Assembly: GCA_009741485.1 (NCBI GenBank)
Contig: CM019238.1
Span: 10,866,701 to 10,930,700, forward strand
Length of the DNA: 64,000 bases
DNA from: Malurus cyaneus samueli
Lineage: Eukaryota > Chordata > Aves > Passeriformes > Maluridae
Direction of reading: 5' to 3'
The position numbers and the translations under genes are program-made. The notes under the pieces are model-generated. The model had not been told where the DNA came from. It did no database searches and saw only the letters and a program-made list of their open reading frames with translations. Shown in pieces: positions 20,514 through 33,487 of this stretch; within the stretch, counting starts at the first letter, position 1; each line of letters opens with the position of its first letter.

Positions 20514-23500
20514 ATCAAGTGACAGAGAATTAAGATAGTCTACTAGACAAGAACTTTTTAAACTATTTTTTCTTATTAACTTCTGTAATGAATGTTTGAG
20601 ACCGATTTTTCTTCATACTTTCCTTCAATGAATTTTCATCTGTTCCTCTGATCAGTTTTGATCTCCCGTCTAATTATGAGTGATCAACAGTAACTCCCAA
20701 AAGAAAGAGGCTTCCATTTGAAACCTGCATTACTTTTAATATTTGCTTAGCAATATGTGCCTGTTCCTGAGCCAAAACACTTAAGCCTTTATCAATACAT
20801 GTTGCAGTGACAGGCTGAGCATGAGTTTAGGCTTCTCTCCGCATTCTCTGCATTGAACTCCTGTCCCCCTTGCTCTTTGGCTCTCTTAGCTCAGTTATAG
20901 CTCTTTTTTTGACTTCTAACAAGCGCAGTTTCCCAAAGCACTGAGACAAACTGGAGCTCTCTGCTTATTCTCTTATTCTTGTAAAATGAGTAAAGGCTTA
21001 ATGTGTTTGAGACAGATACTGCTGTCAAATTATCAACACAGAGGTGGCTGTGCACCTGCTGGCATGTACATGCACCCCTGTCCTTGCACATGCAGGTGAC
21101 ATGAGGCCACATCCTCCTGTTCCCTTTAAAAATCATGATGCTTCTCAGCCAAACCAGCAGAAGTGCTGGGATGACATGAAGGAGACGCGTTGGAAATGCA
21201 TGAGCAATTCTTCTGGTTCTTTTCAAAAATAAGGAAGAATGAGCATACATCTTAAGCTCTCAATGTTGAAGAATTTGGGTAAATAATTAGTACAGAAAAT
21301 TGCTGATTTGTTATTCGTTGCTCACTGTTCCTGCTCTGATAGCCAAACACGACGATTGCATTAGAGCAAGTAGGATGGTCTCTAAATTATTAAAGTCTGT
21401 AATGATGTAACCTTACTTAGGAAGGCAGATGGCTCTTGAAACTGGAGAAAAATGCTATTGAAAAGCATCTTGAATTTTTTATCAGTTTGTCACTCATGGC
21501 AGCGGCATGGTTTCATGTTTTATTAGGCAGAGGAAATTGCATAGTTCAGAATTAAGAAACACTCAAAAGCCCAATTTTGATATTTAGTCAGGTCTTATAC
21601 AAAGATTAAATTCAGTTTAACTGCAGTGATCTTGATCTTTCCACTGCAAACCCACTTGTTTTTTGCATCAGAGTGGCTTTTCAGAGGCTGATGGAGCCCC
21701 TAGATCAGGTGGATTATAACCACAGCTCTACAGTGACACAGCCCAGGCTGATTTGTCCATGGACACAAATGTAATAGGGGCTACTAAGGTGTTATTTAAG
21801 CATAAGGAAACCCACTGGCCAAGACAGAGCCAGAACAAGGAGTTGTTCCTGGCAGGATTATGCTGTCTGTTTCCTCTGCAGGGTATTGCTGGGGCTGTGC
21901 AGCATTTTCAGGCTGACTGCTGTTATCTCTGCTGCTTTTAAAGATCAGCAAGAGGACAATCGGGTGTAACAGGGACAAAGTTTCCTGAGATAGAAGATAA
22001 TTAGTGTTACAAGTGACCTGGCTGTTTTCTCCCCAGAACTGGCACAAGCTCTTTCCCAGGCTGCGGGCAGGGATGAGCACCAGGATGGCAGTGAGGCCTC
22101 ATCTCAGCTTGCCATGGAAGTGGCATGTGCTACCTTGGACAGACTGCAAGGATCAGCTCCGTAAGGAGCTGTTAAATCCTCAGACTTACATCCAATATTG
22201 CCCCTGGCCCAGTTTTCCCAAAGCCAAACCCACACGAGGAAAAAGATGAGATCATAGGTAAAAATCCTCATAAATTGCAGTCTCTTTGGCATTGCAGATA
22301 GTACATTTGCTAAGATTTGCTAACATGAAACCATATGCAATTCAGTTACTTGAATTGTAGTCTGGCTTCCATGTACTGCTCAACCATTAGTCTATGCATT
22401 TCACACCCCACTGAGCACAGACTGGTCCCAGTGCCTCCCCAGTATGCCATAGACGAGCCCTGTGCCCAGCAGCTGAAGGTCCTACATGCCCTCTCTGCTC
22501 CTGACCAGGTAATGAGAGTTTTTATCCTCTTTGGCTTGGACATGGACTTCCCCCAAGGCCTCCCATGAATCAGAGCTCACATGTCAACTTGTCCTGAGCA
22601 CTCAGTGGTGTCAGCAGGAGCATCTTACCCAAATCACTGCTGATGTGTGGAAATTTCCTGGTCTTTTGCCATGGCCAGGGTGGCTTCAAGCATAAAGGCT
22701 TGTGTCTTTCTGAGTGAGTGTGCTGCTGCCTTTGTGGTTCAGAGACTCAGAAAGCAGAGGAATCTCTCTCTGTTGCTTCCTAGCTCATTTGCTAGCCCTG
22801 CTGATATTGGCAGATAGGTCTTGGCCCCACTAAATCTTAATATACTCACTGCAGAGAGATACAGGATAGATTTGCAGCCTCTGCAAAATCAGTTTCCTGA
22901 TTCATCTGGTCACCTAGGGACATAAGGTTTTAAAGCAAATTGGTTTTTATCATTGCATTTAAAAAATAAGGGCAAAAAGTATTTTTAGGGATAACTTGGA
23001 GCTGATTCTGTCCTGCAGCATACACAGTGTGTGAACTCCTCTTTGCCCTCTGGGCACAGGAAGAAGCAAGGCGGACAAGTGTTGGAAGAGCTGCTGGTCC
23101 CAGATCTTCCATGGGATGAGGACAAAGTGAAACCCAAAACATGTGGCTGAACCAAGAATTACACTGAGGTTTCCTGCATGGCATCTCGGGGTTTGGAGAT
23201 GCTTCACTGTGTAGCCTTTTTTCCTGGGGATACTGAGTTTGGTGAGATTTGAAGAGACAAAGATAACCAGAGGTGACAACTGTGTGAAAGTGTGAACGAC
23301 ATCAATGATCAGATAAAACAGGGCGATTCACTTTGATTTAAAGTCCTGAGCACCAGGCCTGTGCTGGGCTGAGAGAGGCAGGGAAACAGGAAAAGCTGCA
23401 TACCTTGACACCGTGTAGGAGCATCTATCTTTGCCAACTTGTTTGACAAGCCATTGATGCAAATCATGATTTCTGGTTGTCTGTGTGAGAGCTGCTCCTT

Positions 23501-24483
23501 CCCAGTGCTACAAACCACTTTTGATTCACTGCCGCCACTTGGGCAACTTCCCTTGGCATCTGCCACTGCAGCCATCACACGGTGTCACCTTGGCCCCTGT
23601 GCTGTCCCAGGGAGAGCTTGCTGGGAGGTTTGGTGTGTTCACAACTGTTTTGCACAGGCAATTTCATGTAAAGGGTGGTCACACAGAGCGAAGTGTGCAC
23701 CCAAAATGGTGCAGAAGTGCCAGGAGGGTCACAGAAGGATAAGGAGGGGTGAGCAGCTTTGGCAAGTATTGGCAAAGAGAGGAACCAGGGGAAACTGGAG
23801 GAGGGAGGGAGGATCCCAGATACAAAATGCCACGAGGGAGCTCAAATCATCCTGCAAGGGGGTGAAGAAATGTACTGAGAAATGCAAACACAGAGATAAC
23901 TGGTGAAATATGGTCCAACACCCACCTCCAGGCACAGGGGAGTGGAAAACCTGCACTGGGAAATGCTCTGTCCCCAGCTCCCACACAGCCTTCCCTGGGC
24001 ACCCAAGTAACAACAGTGATAAAAGCCCATAAATAGCAAATCTGATCACAGAAAACACACTGACAAAAATATATCAAGCAAAATGTTTCCCGAAGAAGGC
24101 GTGGCAGGGAAGAGAGGCATGACAATGTTGGCTGTGGCTGTACATGTCAGGTGTGGAAACAGACAGTGGTATTTGCCAGCTGCTGATCCCTAAGTCACAC
24201 TGCAAGCCCTGTGTCTCGGCTATTTACACCAGCAGCTATGAAATAGGTTTGTTTTCATGCAGGTTATGAAACTGATAGGGAGCACATGGTGCTATAACAT
24301 GTGCCTTTCCTTTCTGGGAGCATGGGAAGTACTCAGCACGAGGCATGCTGTAGGAAAGAAAATATCCCATGTAACAGAAAAGCAGATCTGGAAAATATTT
24401 TCTGTGAATGGACTGGGCAGTCTTTTCCTGTTATGATTAAAAGGAAAATATCTTCTGACGTTTTTTCCTGAAGGTTTTTCATC
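20514..24483. other. Intergenic sequence, no gene seen
   Basis: About 4 kb of single-copy-looking sequence upstream of WDR44. Open frames are short, overlap on both strands and lack splice context or family resemblance. Confidence 0.75.
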
Positions 24484-24665
24484 AGGAACTGTAGTGATAG
24501 GGCAAGGAGTAATGGGTACAAACTAGAAGAGGTGAGATTTAGTTTAGATATAAGAAGAAATTATTTACTGTGAGGATGGTGAGGCACTGGAACAGGTTGC
24601 ACAGAGAAATTATGGATATCCAATCCCAGTGTCAAGGCCAGGCTGGAGGAGGCATTGAGAAAGCA
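24484..24665 (+). repeat. CR1 LINE fragment
   Basis: The plus strand reads AGTGATAGGGCAAGGAGTAA, GAGATTTAGTTTAGATATAA, GAAGAAATTATTTACTGTGA, GGTGAGGCACTGGAACAGGT and AAGGCCAGGCTGGA. This is the sense order of the CR1 3' region, but the very 3' end is missing. Confidence 0.88.
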
Positions 24666-27600
24666 AATCCAGGGAGAAGTGTCCCTGCACTCCTTCCCTG
24701 TGGAGATGCACTTCCCCTACCTGGCTGTGCCCGAGAAGTGGTTGCCTTGTTTTTTCCCTGCAAAGGTGAGTTTTCACCCTGGGAAAATCCAGCACTGAAT
24801 CTTCTTCCCATGGCTCAAAAGGTGGGAAGAAGAGGTTTAATATCCATTGGGAGGCTGGTACCTTTTTGCTCCAAACAGACTGGATATGCCTAATCTGAAT
24901 AGGGAAGGGACACAGTGCCTGAAACTGAACAGCAATGACTGGTCTCTGGCAAGGAGGAGCCAGGATGGGCTGAGGAAAACTGGCAATGCCTGGGGGGATC
25001 TCCCTTCTTCCAGAAGCAGAGCATCAAACTTTTTTATTGTAAGTGAAATAACCTTGTTATTTTTATGGTCAGCTATCCAAAGCGTGAAGCAGGATGAAGT
25101 GCAGCTACTAAATTGAAGGTGAGGTGCAGACTCAGTGCCTGCTGAATGGGGAAACAATCAGCTGAGAAAGCTGGTCTGTCTTCTAAGGTGGCCTCCCAAA
25201 ACTCAGACTATGCATAGCTTTCTATTCAAAGATTTTTTCCTGCTGCTCTGACTTGCACTATATCATCTGCTCTCACAAACAAACCAATTTAACTACACAG
25301 ACATGCTCTTTAATGGCTCCTCCTGGCATGCTGTCAGTTCCTGCATGTGCAGATGAGTTGTGTCTCAGCTTTGCCAATGCAAATGCTCTGTCCTCCAAAT
25401 TTCCATGTTTTATTTTTGTCTGAAGATGCTCAGTGGATGCAGAGATGATTGTTACATTTTGGTTTTCTCTATGCTGTGTCTCTAATGCCTAAAAGCACAT
25501 TGCTGTTTTAGGAATCAGGTTTGGTGTATCAATGTATAACGGACCCGGGAGTTGCACTTTCCACTGAACATCTACTTTTGTTCTTCATTGCAGATCACCA
25601 AAAGTCATGATCAAAGCAACGCATGCTGGCATGCACACTGAAAGAGAGAGATTGGCTGTTTTCGTAGGGAACAATTGTGAGCAGCTTGCTTTGAAGTGAG
25701 TTTTGTCAAATTTTTGAAGTTAATTTGTTACTTGTGAAGATTAAAGAAAATCCAAAATTTATGTAAGTGTAGAAAGAGGAACAAATAGTAGCTTTTATTA
25801 ACAGGATTTTACAAAACACTTCGATTTAAAGGGAAAGAGAAAAATGAAAGATAGTAACATTACAGTGGAGGAATTATGTTGTGTACATTTTCTGTGTTGG
25901 ATGAAATTCACACTGAACAGCTGCATTCTAAAAATGCTCACAGGAACCAGTCCAGTTTCTAAAGACACTGTGATGTCTGGAAGTTGTAACTTTATATATA
26001 CTATTAGCATGAAGCCAGTCAGTACTAAGGAAATGTCTTCTCCAGCTCCTGGTCATCACGCCTGTGTTTAATAACCTGTAGCTGCTCGCCTGGGCATTTC
26101 CTCTTTGATGTGGCACAGGCAGAGCCCAGACTCTCTTGGGCTACAAACAGCAGGTCAAACTGTTTTAAACTGAGATTTTATCAGCCTTTGGTCTCTGGTT
26201 TAGACTCAATTCCTCCACAGAATAACTGCAAATGGGACACAGTTGCATGAAGGGATGTCCATGGCTGTAAGAAATTTTACTTGGAGAAAATGAAGCTGTT
26301 GTGCTGCACAGAGGTACCTTCTGGGCAGGGCAGGACCTGGAAGTTATTGCTGCACGGGCAGGACCTGTGCTAGAGCTGGCACTGATTTAGGGTTCACAGA
26401 TGGGATTTCAGTATTCCGAGTTTCTTTACTAAAACTTTTGTTTTCCTGACCAGCTTCTCATGGTCCCATGGCTTGTGGGGCTGTGGCCTCAGGGGTTCAT
26501 GTGCAACCTTGCCTGTGAGCCCAGAGTTACCCATGCCTTTATTTGTACTCTCCAGATCTGGGTTTCCAGTTCTTCCCTCAAAACTTGCATCCTCTTCCAC
26601 AAATGCACCAGCTGCTTTCTCCAGCTCCATTACCTGTCCACAGAATGCCCATAAAATGCAGAGTACACATCGACACTTGCTGGGAGGTCCCAGGGCAATG
26701 CTGCAATGCCAAACCACCATGGTGTGAGTCAGGGTTGTCATGGCAGCCCCAGCTTTGAATTCTCCTGCTTTCATGGTTTTCTTCCTCAACCTTAGTATTA
26801 GTTAAACCCAAGTTTATATATATATCTGTTCTTTTGATGATAATTACTATTTTCTTCTAGTGACTTGTTCTGCTGCTTTTTCTCTTGATGGACTTTGGGT
26901 CCCAGAAGAAATTAAATAGTTCATTGCTGATCTCTCCAGTGCCCAGAAAGAGCATGTGGTGATTATTTGTGAATCTGGGTGGACAGATGTGGGAGAAAAG
27001 TCTGAAAAGGCCTTCTGAGGTTTAATGGAAAGAATCTACAAAAATACCCAGCTCACTGAACTGCCTGCCCTATTCCTGGGGATGAGCTTTACTCTCTGGT
27101 GTAGGAAGTGGTGTTGACAGAGCACAGGGATGGGTGGAGTAGTGGTGGGTTGGTGGTGGTAGTAGCAGAGAGGTGCCAGTGTAGGGTGGCAGTAAAAGCT
27201 GGAATAACAGCAGTGAAAAACAGGTGTTGGGGTTAAATGAGCTCTCCCAGATCAGGAGTATTTGCTGATATATCAAAGTATTTGCTGTGGTGACCCCAGG
27301 GCACTCCAGAGGCTGCACTGCAGCTCATCAGTGTTTAATCTCATTCTCTTTTCTGCATTTTCCTTGCCAGGAGGGAGTGTGTCTTGTTCTGCCATTGTGG
27401 TCTATGTGAAGGATAACTCAGGGTGCTGCAATTTCCTGCTGTACACTTCCCTTTGTGCCTCTTTGCTGCTGAATATATGTCTTAAATTATAGGCAGCAGA
27501 AGCAATTTATTTATTTAATTGTTTAATACATACCCAAGGGAGATCTCTGAACATGACAACAAAGCTGATAAGCGTTAATGTTAGGTAATAGAATACTGGA

Positions 27601-30600
27601 TAAGGCTATTCTCACATTTGGGTCAGTATCTGCTATTCATAGCATGAGCATTAAGTAAACGAATATCAGCTTATTATGTGCTATTATATTTAATGAGGCT
27701 CAGTATTTATTTTTCCTCTAAAGACTGCTGAGGACCACATTAGCTCCGTTGTGTGCTCTGGCAGGCAGGAGAGCAGTGTGGTGAGTTTAGCACAACAGTC
27801 ATGTCAGAGCTTTCAAAAGGCACTATGTGACCTCTATGTTTTATTGTTAGTCAAAGCTAATGGTATTTGAGTTAGTCCCCATTGCTAACAGAGAATTGAT
27901 TATTAGTGGGTATCAATCTCTTTCCTGCTACAGGTGCTGGTGTCTACTGTGGAAGCTAATAGAGACATCAGTAGTCATTATAAAAACCAGAAGCTCCAAG
28001 ACTATTGTTGATATTGTTGTGGTTTATCCAACAGCTCTGGGGTCCCTGCTGTGCTCTGTGTCAGAAATAACAAAGCAGCTCCCTTGCTGACACCTGCACT
28101 CCCATTCTCGTCTCCATTAATTTCCTGCATTGATTAAAAAGTAATAACAATAATCTCAGAAATATCTAGGAAGTGCAGAAACCCAGCTGCATCCTGCATG
28201 TGGTGGGCCAATGTGTGTGCGTGACGCCAAGCCAGGAATCTCCTCACCCCCCTGAACAGCTGCCTCCACAAGGCTGCTTCCAAATCCCTGCAGCCTGGCA
28301 GGATTTCTTCCTTTATCCCTTGGCAGTTCATCACCTTTCCCCTGCTTGCCCACCCCTTCAGCCCACTTGGCACCCGTTCTGTGGGCTCTCCAGGGCCAGG
28401 AGTGCCTCGTGCTTCCCTGGCAATGCCCTGCTTTGAGGCTAATCTGGAGGCTGCAGATGCCCAGTACTGACCACCATGGAACAGAAACCAGTCCATATCC
28501 AGCAGTAACTTCTGTGTAGGAACAGGAACTTACTGGGAAAGTCTGGTTTTCTGTTCACTGTGTTGAATCACACTGTGGTTCTGGGAGAGCTGAAACCACT
28601 CCAGGAATTCTTGAGGCTGTGCTAAAAAGAGCCTGATTTATTGTGCTGAGGAGTGAAACCATCTCTGGCTGTGGGTAATAAACAACCATCTATGGAGACA
28701 CAGAAAGTAGCAATGTTAAAATAGATAAAACTGAACATATCTCTCAGTGACATAGTTATTCAAGAAAGCCAAGACATGGAGTGCTTCACATACAGCTCTA
28801 GCTTCACACACAAGCTCTAGACCAGCACCTTGCTGGACCAGCATCTGCACCAGCATGGGGCAACGAGAAAGACCCTGTCCATAGGTCCTCACAGCCCCAC
28901 TGAAAACCAAGAGAGGATTTACAGCTATCAGGAGATAAAGAGGGAGCAGTGAGTCTGTGTTCTTCGTGTGAGAGGCAAAACTACCAGTGTGTTGTTTATC
29001 CTATTATTTTATGGAAGGTTAGGCTGAAAACCAGCACATCTGGTCCTTGGCAGAAAGGGGAACCAACCTGAGTGGTTTCCTGTATCGCTGCACTGAACCC
29101 CTGTGGATGAGGTACATCTGTGTGCTCCAGAGTGGGACCAGAATGATACAGATAGGGTTTTCCTATCTTGGGGAAGTTTTCAATATTTTAGACTTTTCTG
29201 TTCCTTATCAGCAAAAAAATCAAACTAAGGAGAATTTAAAATCTCAGACTTTACATTTTGAACAGAAGACCCTAAATTATGCAGCCTAACAGGCAGAAGG
29301 AATTACTGTAAGGTCTTTGTTTAGATCTCTGTTCTAAATTTAGGGCTTTTACTGGCTGTAAATAAAATCCTTGTAGTTGCTTATATACAACATTTTTCCT
29401 TCTCTTGGTTTAATTTTGGGTGTGTTAAATATGCATTACTAAGTAATTGAAATGTCATGGTCCTAGATTAAACTCCTCTAGTGGAATGAAATGAAAGGTT
29501 TCTCCTCCTGGTTTAGAAGAACCCAGTGTGAATGTTTTATAGCAGCAGCAAAGCCAGAATTACAGGTTAGGCTCCCAATCCGTGTGCATGACTAACATCA
29601 GAAAAACAGAAACAGTTTGAATTTTTAGAGGCATAAGCCAAGAAACAATGAAGGAAATGTAACTTATTTTAGATCCAGCATTCTCCTGGAAGGAAGCAAC
29701 TCCTGCTACAGCCCTGGATTCTGATGACTTAGAGTTGGGGATGCATCCCAGGGAGGATGCCTGGACCCTGTGTGGATCAGATGTTTTCATCCCAGATATC
29801 CCATGGTGCTTGATTTGGTGGGACTGGCTCGCAGCAAAGCAGCCAAAGCTGTTCAGTCACCTCAGGGAAGAAGTCAGGAGTGAAGGCTAAGGAGCAGCCT
29901 CCTCCAGAATATTCTGTGCCTCAGATGACACCAGGAAAAACAAGACGGCCACTTATGTCTGCTTTCATATTTAGTACAGGAGGGAAATGCCCTCTTCAGC
30001 AGGAAGGCAGTGCTCTTGACCCTCCTTTCTGTGTGTCCCAGCATGCAGAACACCAGTGAGCTTCACGAGAGGGGTAGGACACATCACTGCTGACTTTTGG
30101 GGAGAGCATGGCACATTTGTCACTATCAGCCTGGGACAACAGGAACCTTGTCACCAACTTCAGCTCTGCAGTGGGATCCTCCATCCAAGCTTGTGACTGA
30201 TCCTGTTGGTGGTTGTGGGAGGGAGCAGCAAAAATACTCGCTGCTGTGCTGATTTGATTTTAAACTTTCACCCAAGGAATCTTGAGTCAAAGCTGCTTTG
30301 CTCTTCACCTGGATCAAAACCACCCTGCAGGGCTCGACTGCAAGGTGCTGTTCTCCGCTGGCTTCTGCTTCATTTCCTCCTCAGCCTCTCAGCCAGCTTC
30401 GTGACATGCCAGCGAGTACAATTTCCCATTTGCTTCCTCAGCTAATCCCGAAAGGGACAATAAATAACAAGAGGAGTCCTTTATAAGCAGATATGAAGTA
30501 CTCACATCCGCAACATGTTACTAAACTTACACGGTAATTTGTTGTCAGAATATCTATTGGCATGAACAGCACTTGGATAGGCCTGTGCTACAGAATGTCT

Positions 30601-30880
30601 TCTCCTTCAAGGTTTCCTCTGCAGCAGTGTCCTTCTGTTCTTCCTCCTGGATGTGATTGTCTTGAGCTGAAGCTGATCAGGAGATGAAGAGAAAAAAAAC
30701 CCAAACAAACCTATTTTACATGAGATATTAAGATATTATTAAGATCAAAGGCTGAGACTCTTTACCGAGAGAGGGAGATTTAAGAATCTTTTAAATACAC
30801 CCTTTTTTTTTTTTTTTTACAGCTCACTCTGCAATGACCAATTAATATCCTCTTTTCACAGGTCAAAAAGCAGCACAAAG
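24666..30880. other. Intergenic sequence, no gene seen
   Basis: About 6.2 kb. It has a short TA run at 26,816-26,824 and a T16 run at 30,803-30,818. I see no open frame with family resemblance. Confidence 0.75.
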
Positions 30881-31100
30881 GCGCGCTGGCTCAGCCCCCA
30901 GCGCTGCCGGGAAGACGGAGCCCTATCCCGCACCAAGCCCCAATTCCGGCCCCTGCTGCTGCGCGCGGGCTGAACCCCGAAACAGCGGGGAAAGGCGCTG
31001 AAAAGGGGAGCAAAGGCTCTGCCTGCGGGGAGAAGGGGACCGGGACAGCAACCGGGACCGCGCGGCTGCGTCCATGTCCCCAGAGGGTGGCGCTGGGCCC
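30881..31100. other. Small CpG-rich patch next to minisatellite
   Basis: GC- and CpG-rich single-copy sequence (for example GGCGCGCTGGC and GCGCGCGGGCTGAAC) lies between AT-rich DNA and the 31-bp minisatellite. It could be an orphan CpG island or a spill-over of the repeat's base composition. No promoter motif or transcript structure was identified. Confidence 0.55.
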
Positions 31101-32275
31101 GCGTGCACCGGATAGAGACGGGCTCCGGGCGGTGTCACCGGATAGAGACGGGCTCCGGACCGGTGTCACCGGATAGAGACGGGCTCCGGACCGGTGTCAC
31201 CGGGTAGAGACGGGCTCCGGACCGGTGTCACCGGGCAGTGACGGGCTCCGGACCGGTGTCACCGGTAGAGACGGCTCCGGGCCGGTGTCACGGGCAGTGA
31301 CGGGCTCCGGCCGGTGTCACCGGTAGAGACGGCTCCGGCCGGTGTCACGGGCAGTGACGGGCTCCGGGCCGGTGTCACCGGTAGAGACGGGCTCCGGACC
31401 GGTGTCACCGGTAGAGACGGGCTCCGGCCGGTGTCACCGGATAGAGACGGGCTCCGGGCCGGTGTCACCGGATAGAGACGGGCTCCGGGCTGGTGTCACC
31501 GGATAGAGACGGGCTCCGGACCGGTGTCACCGGGAGTGACGGGCTCCGGGCCGGTGTCACCGGGCAGGACGGGCTCCGGACCGGTGTCACCGGGAGTGAC
31601 GGGCTCCGGACGGTGTCACCGGGCAGTGACGGGCTCCGAGCCGGTGTCACCGGTAGAGACGGCTCCGGGCCGGTGTCATCGGGCAGTTGGCTCCGGACCG
31701 GTGTCACCGCGTAGAGACGGGCTCCGGGCTGGTGTCACCGGGCAGAGACGGGCTCCGGACCGGTGTCACCGGATAGAGACGGGCTCCGGACCGGTGTCAC
31801 CGGATAGAGACGGGCTCCGGGCCGGTGTCACCGGTAGAGACGGGCTCCGGCCGGTGTCACCGGTAGAGACGGGCTCCGGCCGGTGTCACCGGGAGGACGG
31901 GCTCCGGACCGGTGTCACCGGATAGAGACGGGCTCCGGGCTGGTGTCACCGGATAGAGACGGGCTCCGGGCCGGTGTCACCGGGCAGTGACGGGCTCCGG
32001 GCTGGTGTCACCGGATAGAGACGGGCTCCGGGCCGGTGTCACCGGGCAGAGACGGGCTCCGGGCCGGTGTCACCGGGCAGTGACGGGCTCCGAGCCGGTG
32101 TCACCGGGTAGAGACGTGCTCCGGGCCGGTGTCATCGGGCAGTGACGGGCTCCGGGCCGGTGTCACCGGGATGACGGCCCGGGCCGGTGTCACGGGTAGA
32201 ACGTGCTCCGGGCCGGTGTCATCGGACAGTTGCCTCCGGGCCTGTATCACTGGGCAGCGAGGGGCTCCGAGAGGT
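31101..32275. repeat. GC-rich minisatellite, 31-bp unit, about 38 copies
   Basis: A tandem array with units of mostly 31 bases and variants of 27-30. Each unit carries CCGGTGTCACCGG, a 6-base-arm inverted repeat (CCGGTG/CACCGG) around one T, and ends GACGGGCTCCGG. Two core variants alternate irregularly: GGATAGAGACGGG and GGGCAGTGACGGG. The last base before the next CCGG or CGG also varies. Units at the right edge (from about 32,160) are degenerate. The array yields proline/serine-rich open frames on the minus strand and glycine-rich ones on the plus strand; these are composition effects, not genes. Confidence 0.97.
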
Positions 32276-32473
32276 GTGTGCTGCCCCGGGGTGTCCGCAG
32301 AGCCCTTAAGTGATGCGCAACCTGACTCCCCCCTCAACTGAGCCGCACAGCGGAGCCCCGGTATCAAACCCCGCCGAAGGCTTTGGGGCCACTATTTCCC
32401 CTGAGCCAACATGGGTTTGATACGTCTCGCCGCTGTATCTTACAGCTAAAACCATCCTTAAGGGAAAATGAAT

Positions 32474-32608
32474 CATGCCCCATCCCTGGAAGTGTTCAAG
32501 GTGAAGCTGGATGGCTCTTTGAGCAGTCTAGTTTTGTGGAAGGTGCAGACTGGAACTAGATGGTCCTTAAGGTCCCTTGCAACTCAAAACATTCCGTGAT
32601 TCTATGTC
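32474..32608 (+). repeat. CR1 LINE 3'-end fragment
   Basis: CCCCATCCCTGGAAGTGTTC, GAACTAGATGGTCCTTAAGG, TCCCTTGCAACTCAAAACAT and TCCGTGATTCTATG give a full CR1 3' terminus in sense orientation. It lies 200 bases right of the minisatellite. Confidence 0.92.
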
Positions 32609-33449
32609 TCTATTCAGGAACTGGCAAAAAGAATCCATTCAAAACTGCTTATTTGCCTCTGCATGAGAGCTGAGCTTAAGCATGCTCATTCCCTTGGGAT
32701 CTTTTCACTTGCTTGCCTTTGCAGCAGTTCTCAGGGGTTATTTTGATCTTCTTTGCATGACATAAAGCCACTCTGGTGGCTTTTCCCAGTTCCTTTCCAA
32801 CAGTTTGGTTCTTGGGTACCAGTTGAAACACTGGATACAGCATGTTTGCAATAAAGCAAGATGAGGTCTGCCCTGTGAGTGGTTGGCTTGGCTGGTCTCT
32901 TTCCTAACTGAAAAATGCAGAAAGCCCCTGGGTTCTCCTGCACAGATATTTTACAAAGGCTGAGAGAGAAAATCAATTTAAAATGGATTAACTCTTATGA
33001 GTGTTCCTCTGTTTCCTTGAATATATATCAGAGGGCAATTTAAATAGATTAAGTCCTGCAAGTTTAGCTCTGTATCCTGAATACCATGGAATTAAGGAAA
33101 TCATGTTTTATAAGATCTCTGGGAAGGACCCTACTTCATTGCACAAAGCAGAGGTCTAGTGCAGGCTGGTGTCTATTGGAAAGAGCTTTCTGTGTTGCTT
33201 AGGTTGTTGTCTGGTGCTTATCTCCCCTCACCATGTCCTAAAGCAGAGCAAACAACAGTTCACTACCCCCTTCCTCAGGCAGCAGTGAAAGGGCATTTTG
33301 GTATAACAAGAAAAGCACTATTGCTTCTGGGGGAATGACTTGGACAAACACAGTGCTGTGGGGAAATAGGCGCAGTTTGGTGCAATGGGAACAGATTCTC
33401 CCTTCCCTGGTGCTGGAGCAAAGCAGGGACAGGAGGGTGTCTGGCAACA

Positions 33450-33487
33450 GGGGTAGTGGTTAGGGGTAGTGGCTAGGGTTAGCATTA
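33450..33487. repeat. Short GGGGTAGTGGTTA-like tandem repeat
   Basis: Three imperfect 12-13-base units (GGGGTAGTGGTTA, GGGGTAGTGGCTA, GGGTTAGCATTA). They resemble degenerate TTAGGG-type sequence but are too short and irregular to call an interstitial telomere. Confidence 0.7.

Noticed and set aside
31259..31925. Proline/serine-rich and glycine-rich open frames in the 31-bp minisatellite
   Set aside because: They switch frame with unit length changes and exist on both strands; they reflect repeat composition only.
31101..32275. CRISPR-like array
   Set aside because: Units are contiguous tandem repeats with no unique spacers, in vertebrate DNA with no cas genes.
33450..33487. Interstitial telomeric repeat
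   Set aside because: Only one true TAGGGTTAG-like stretch within irregular 12-13-base units; too short and imperfect.
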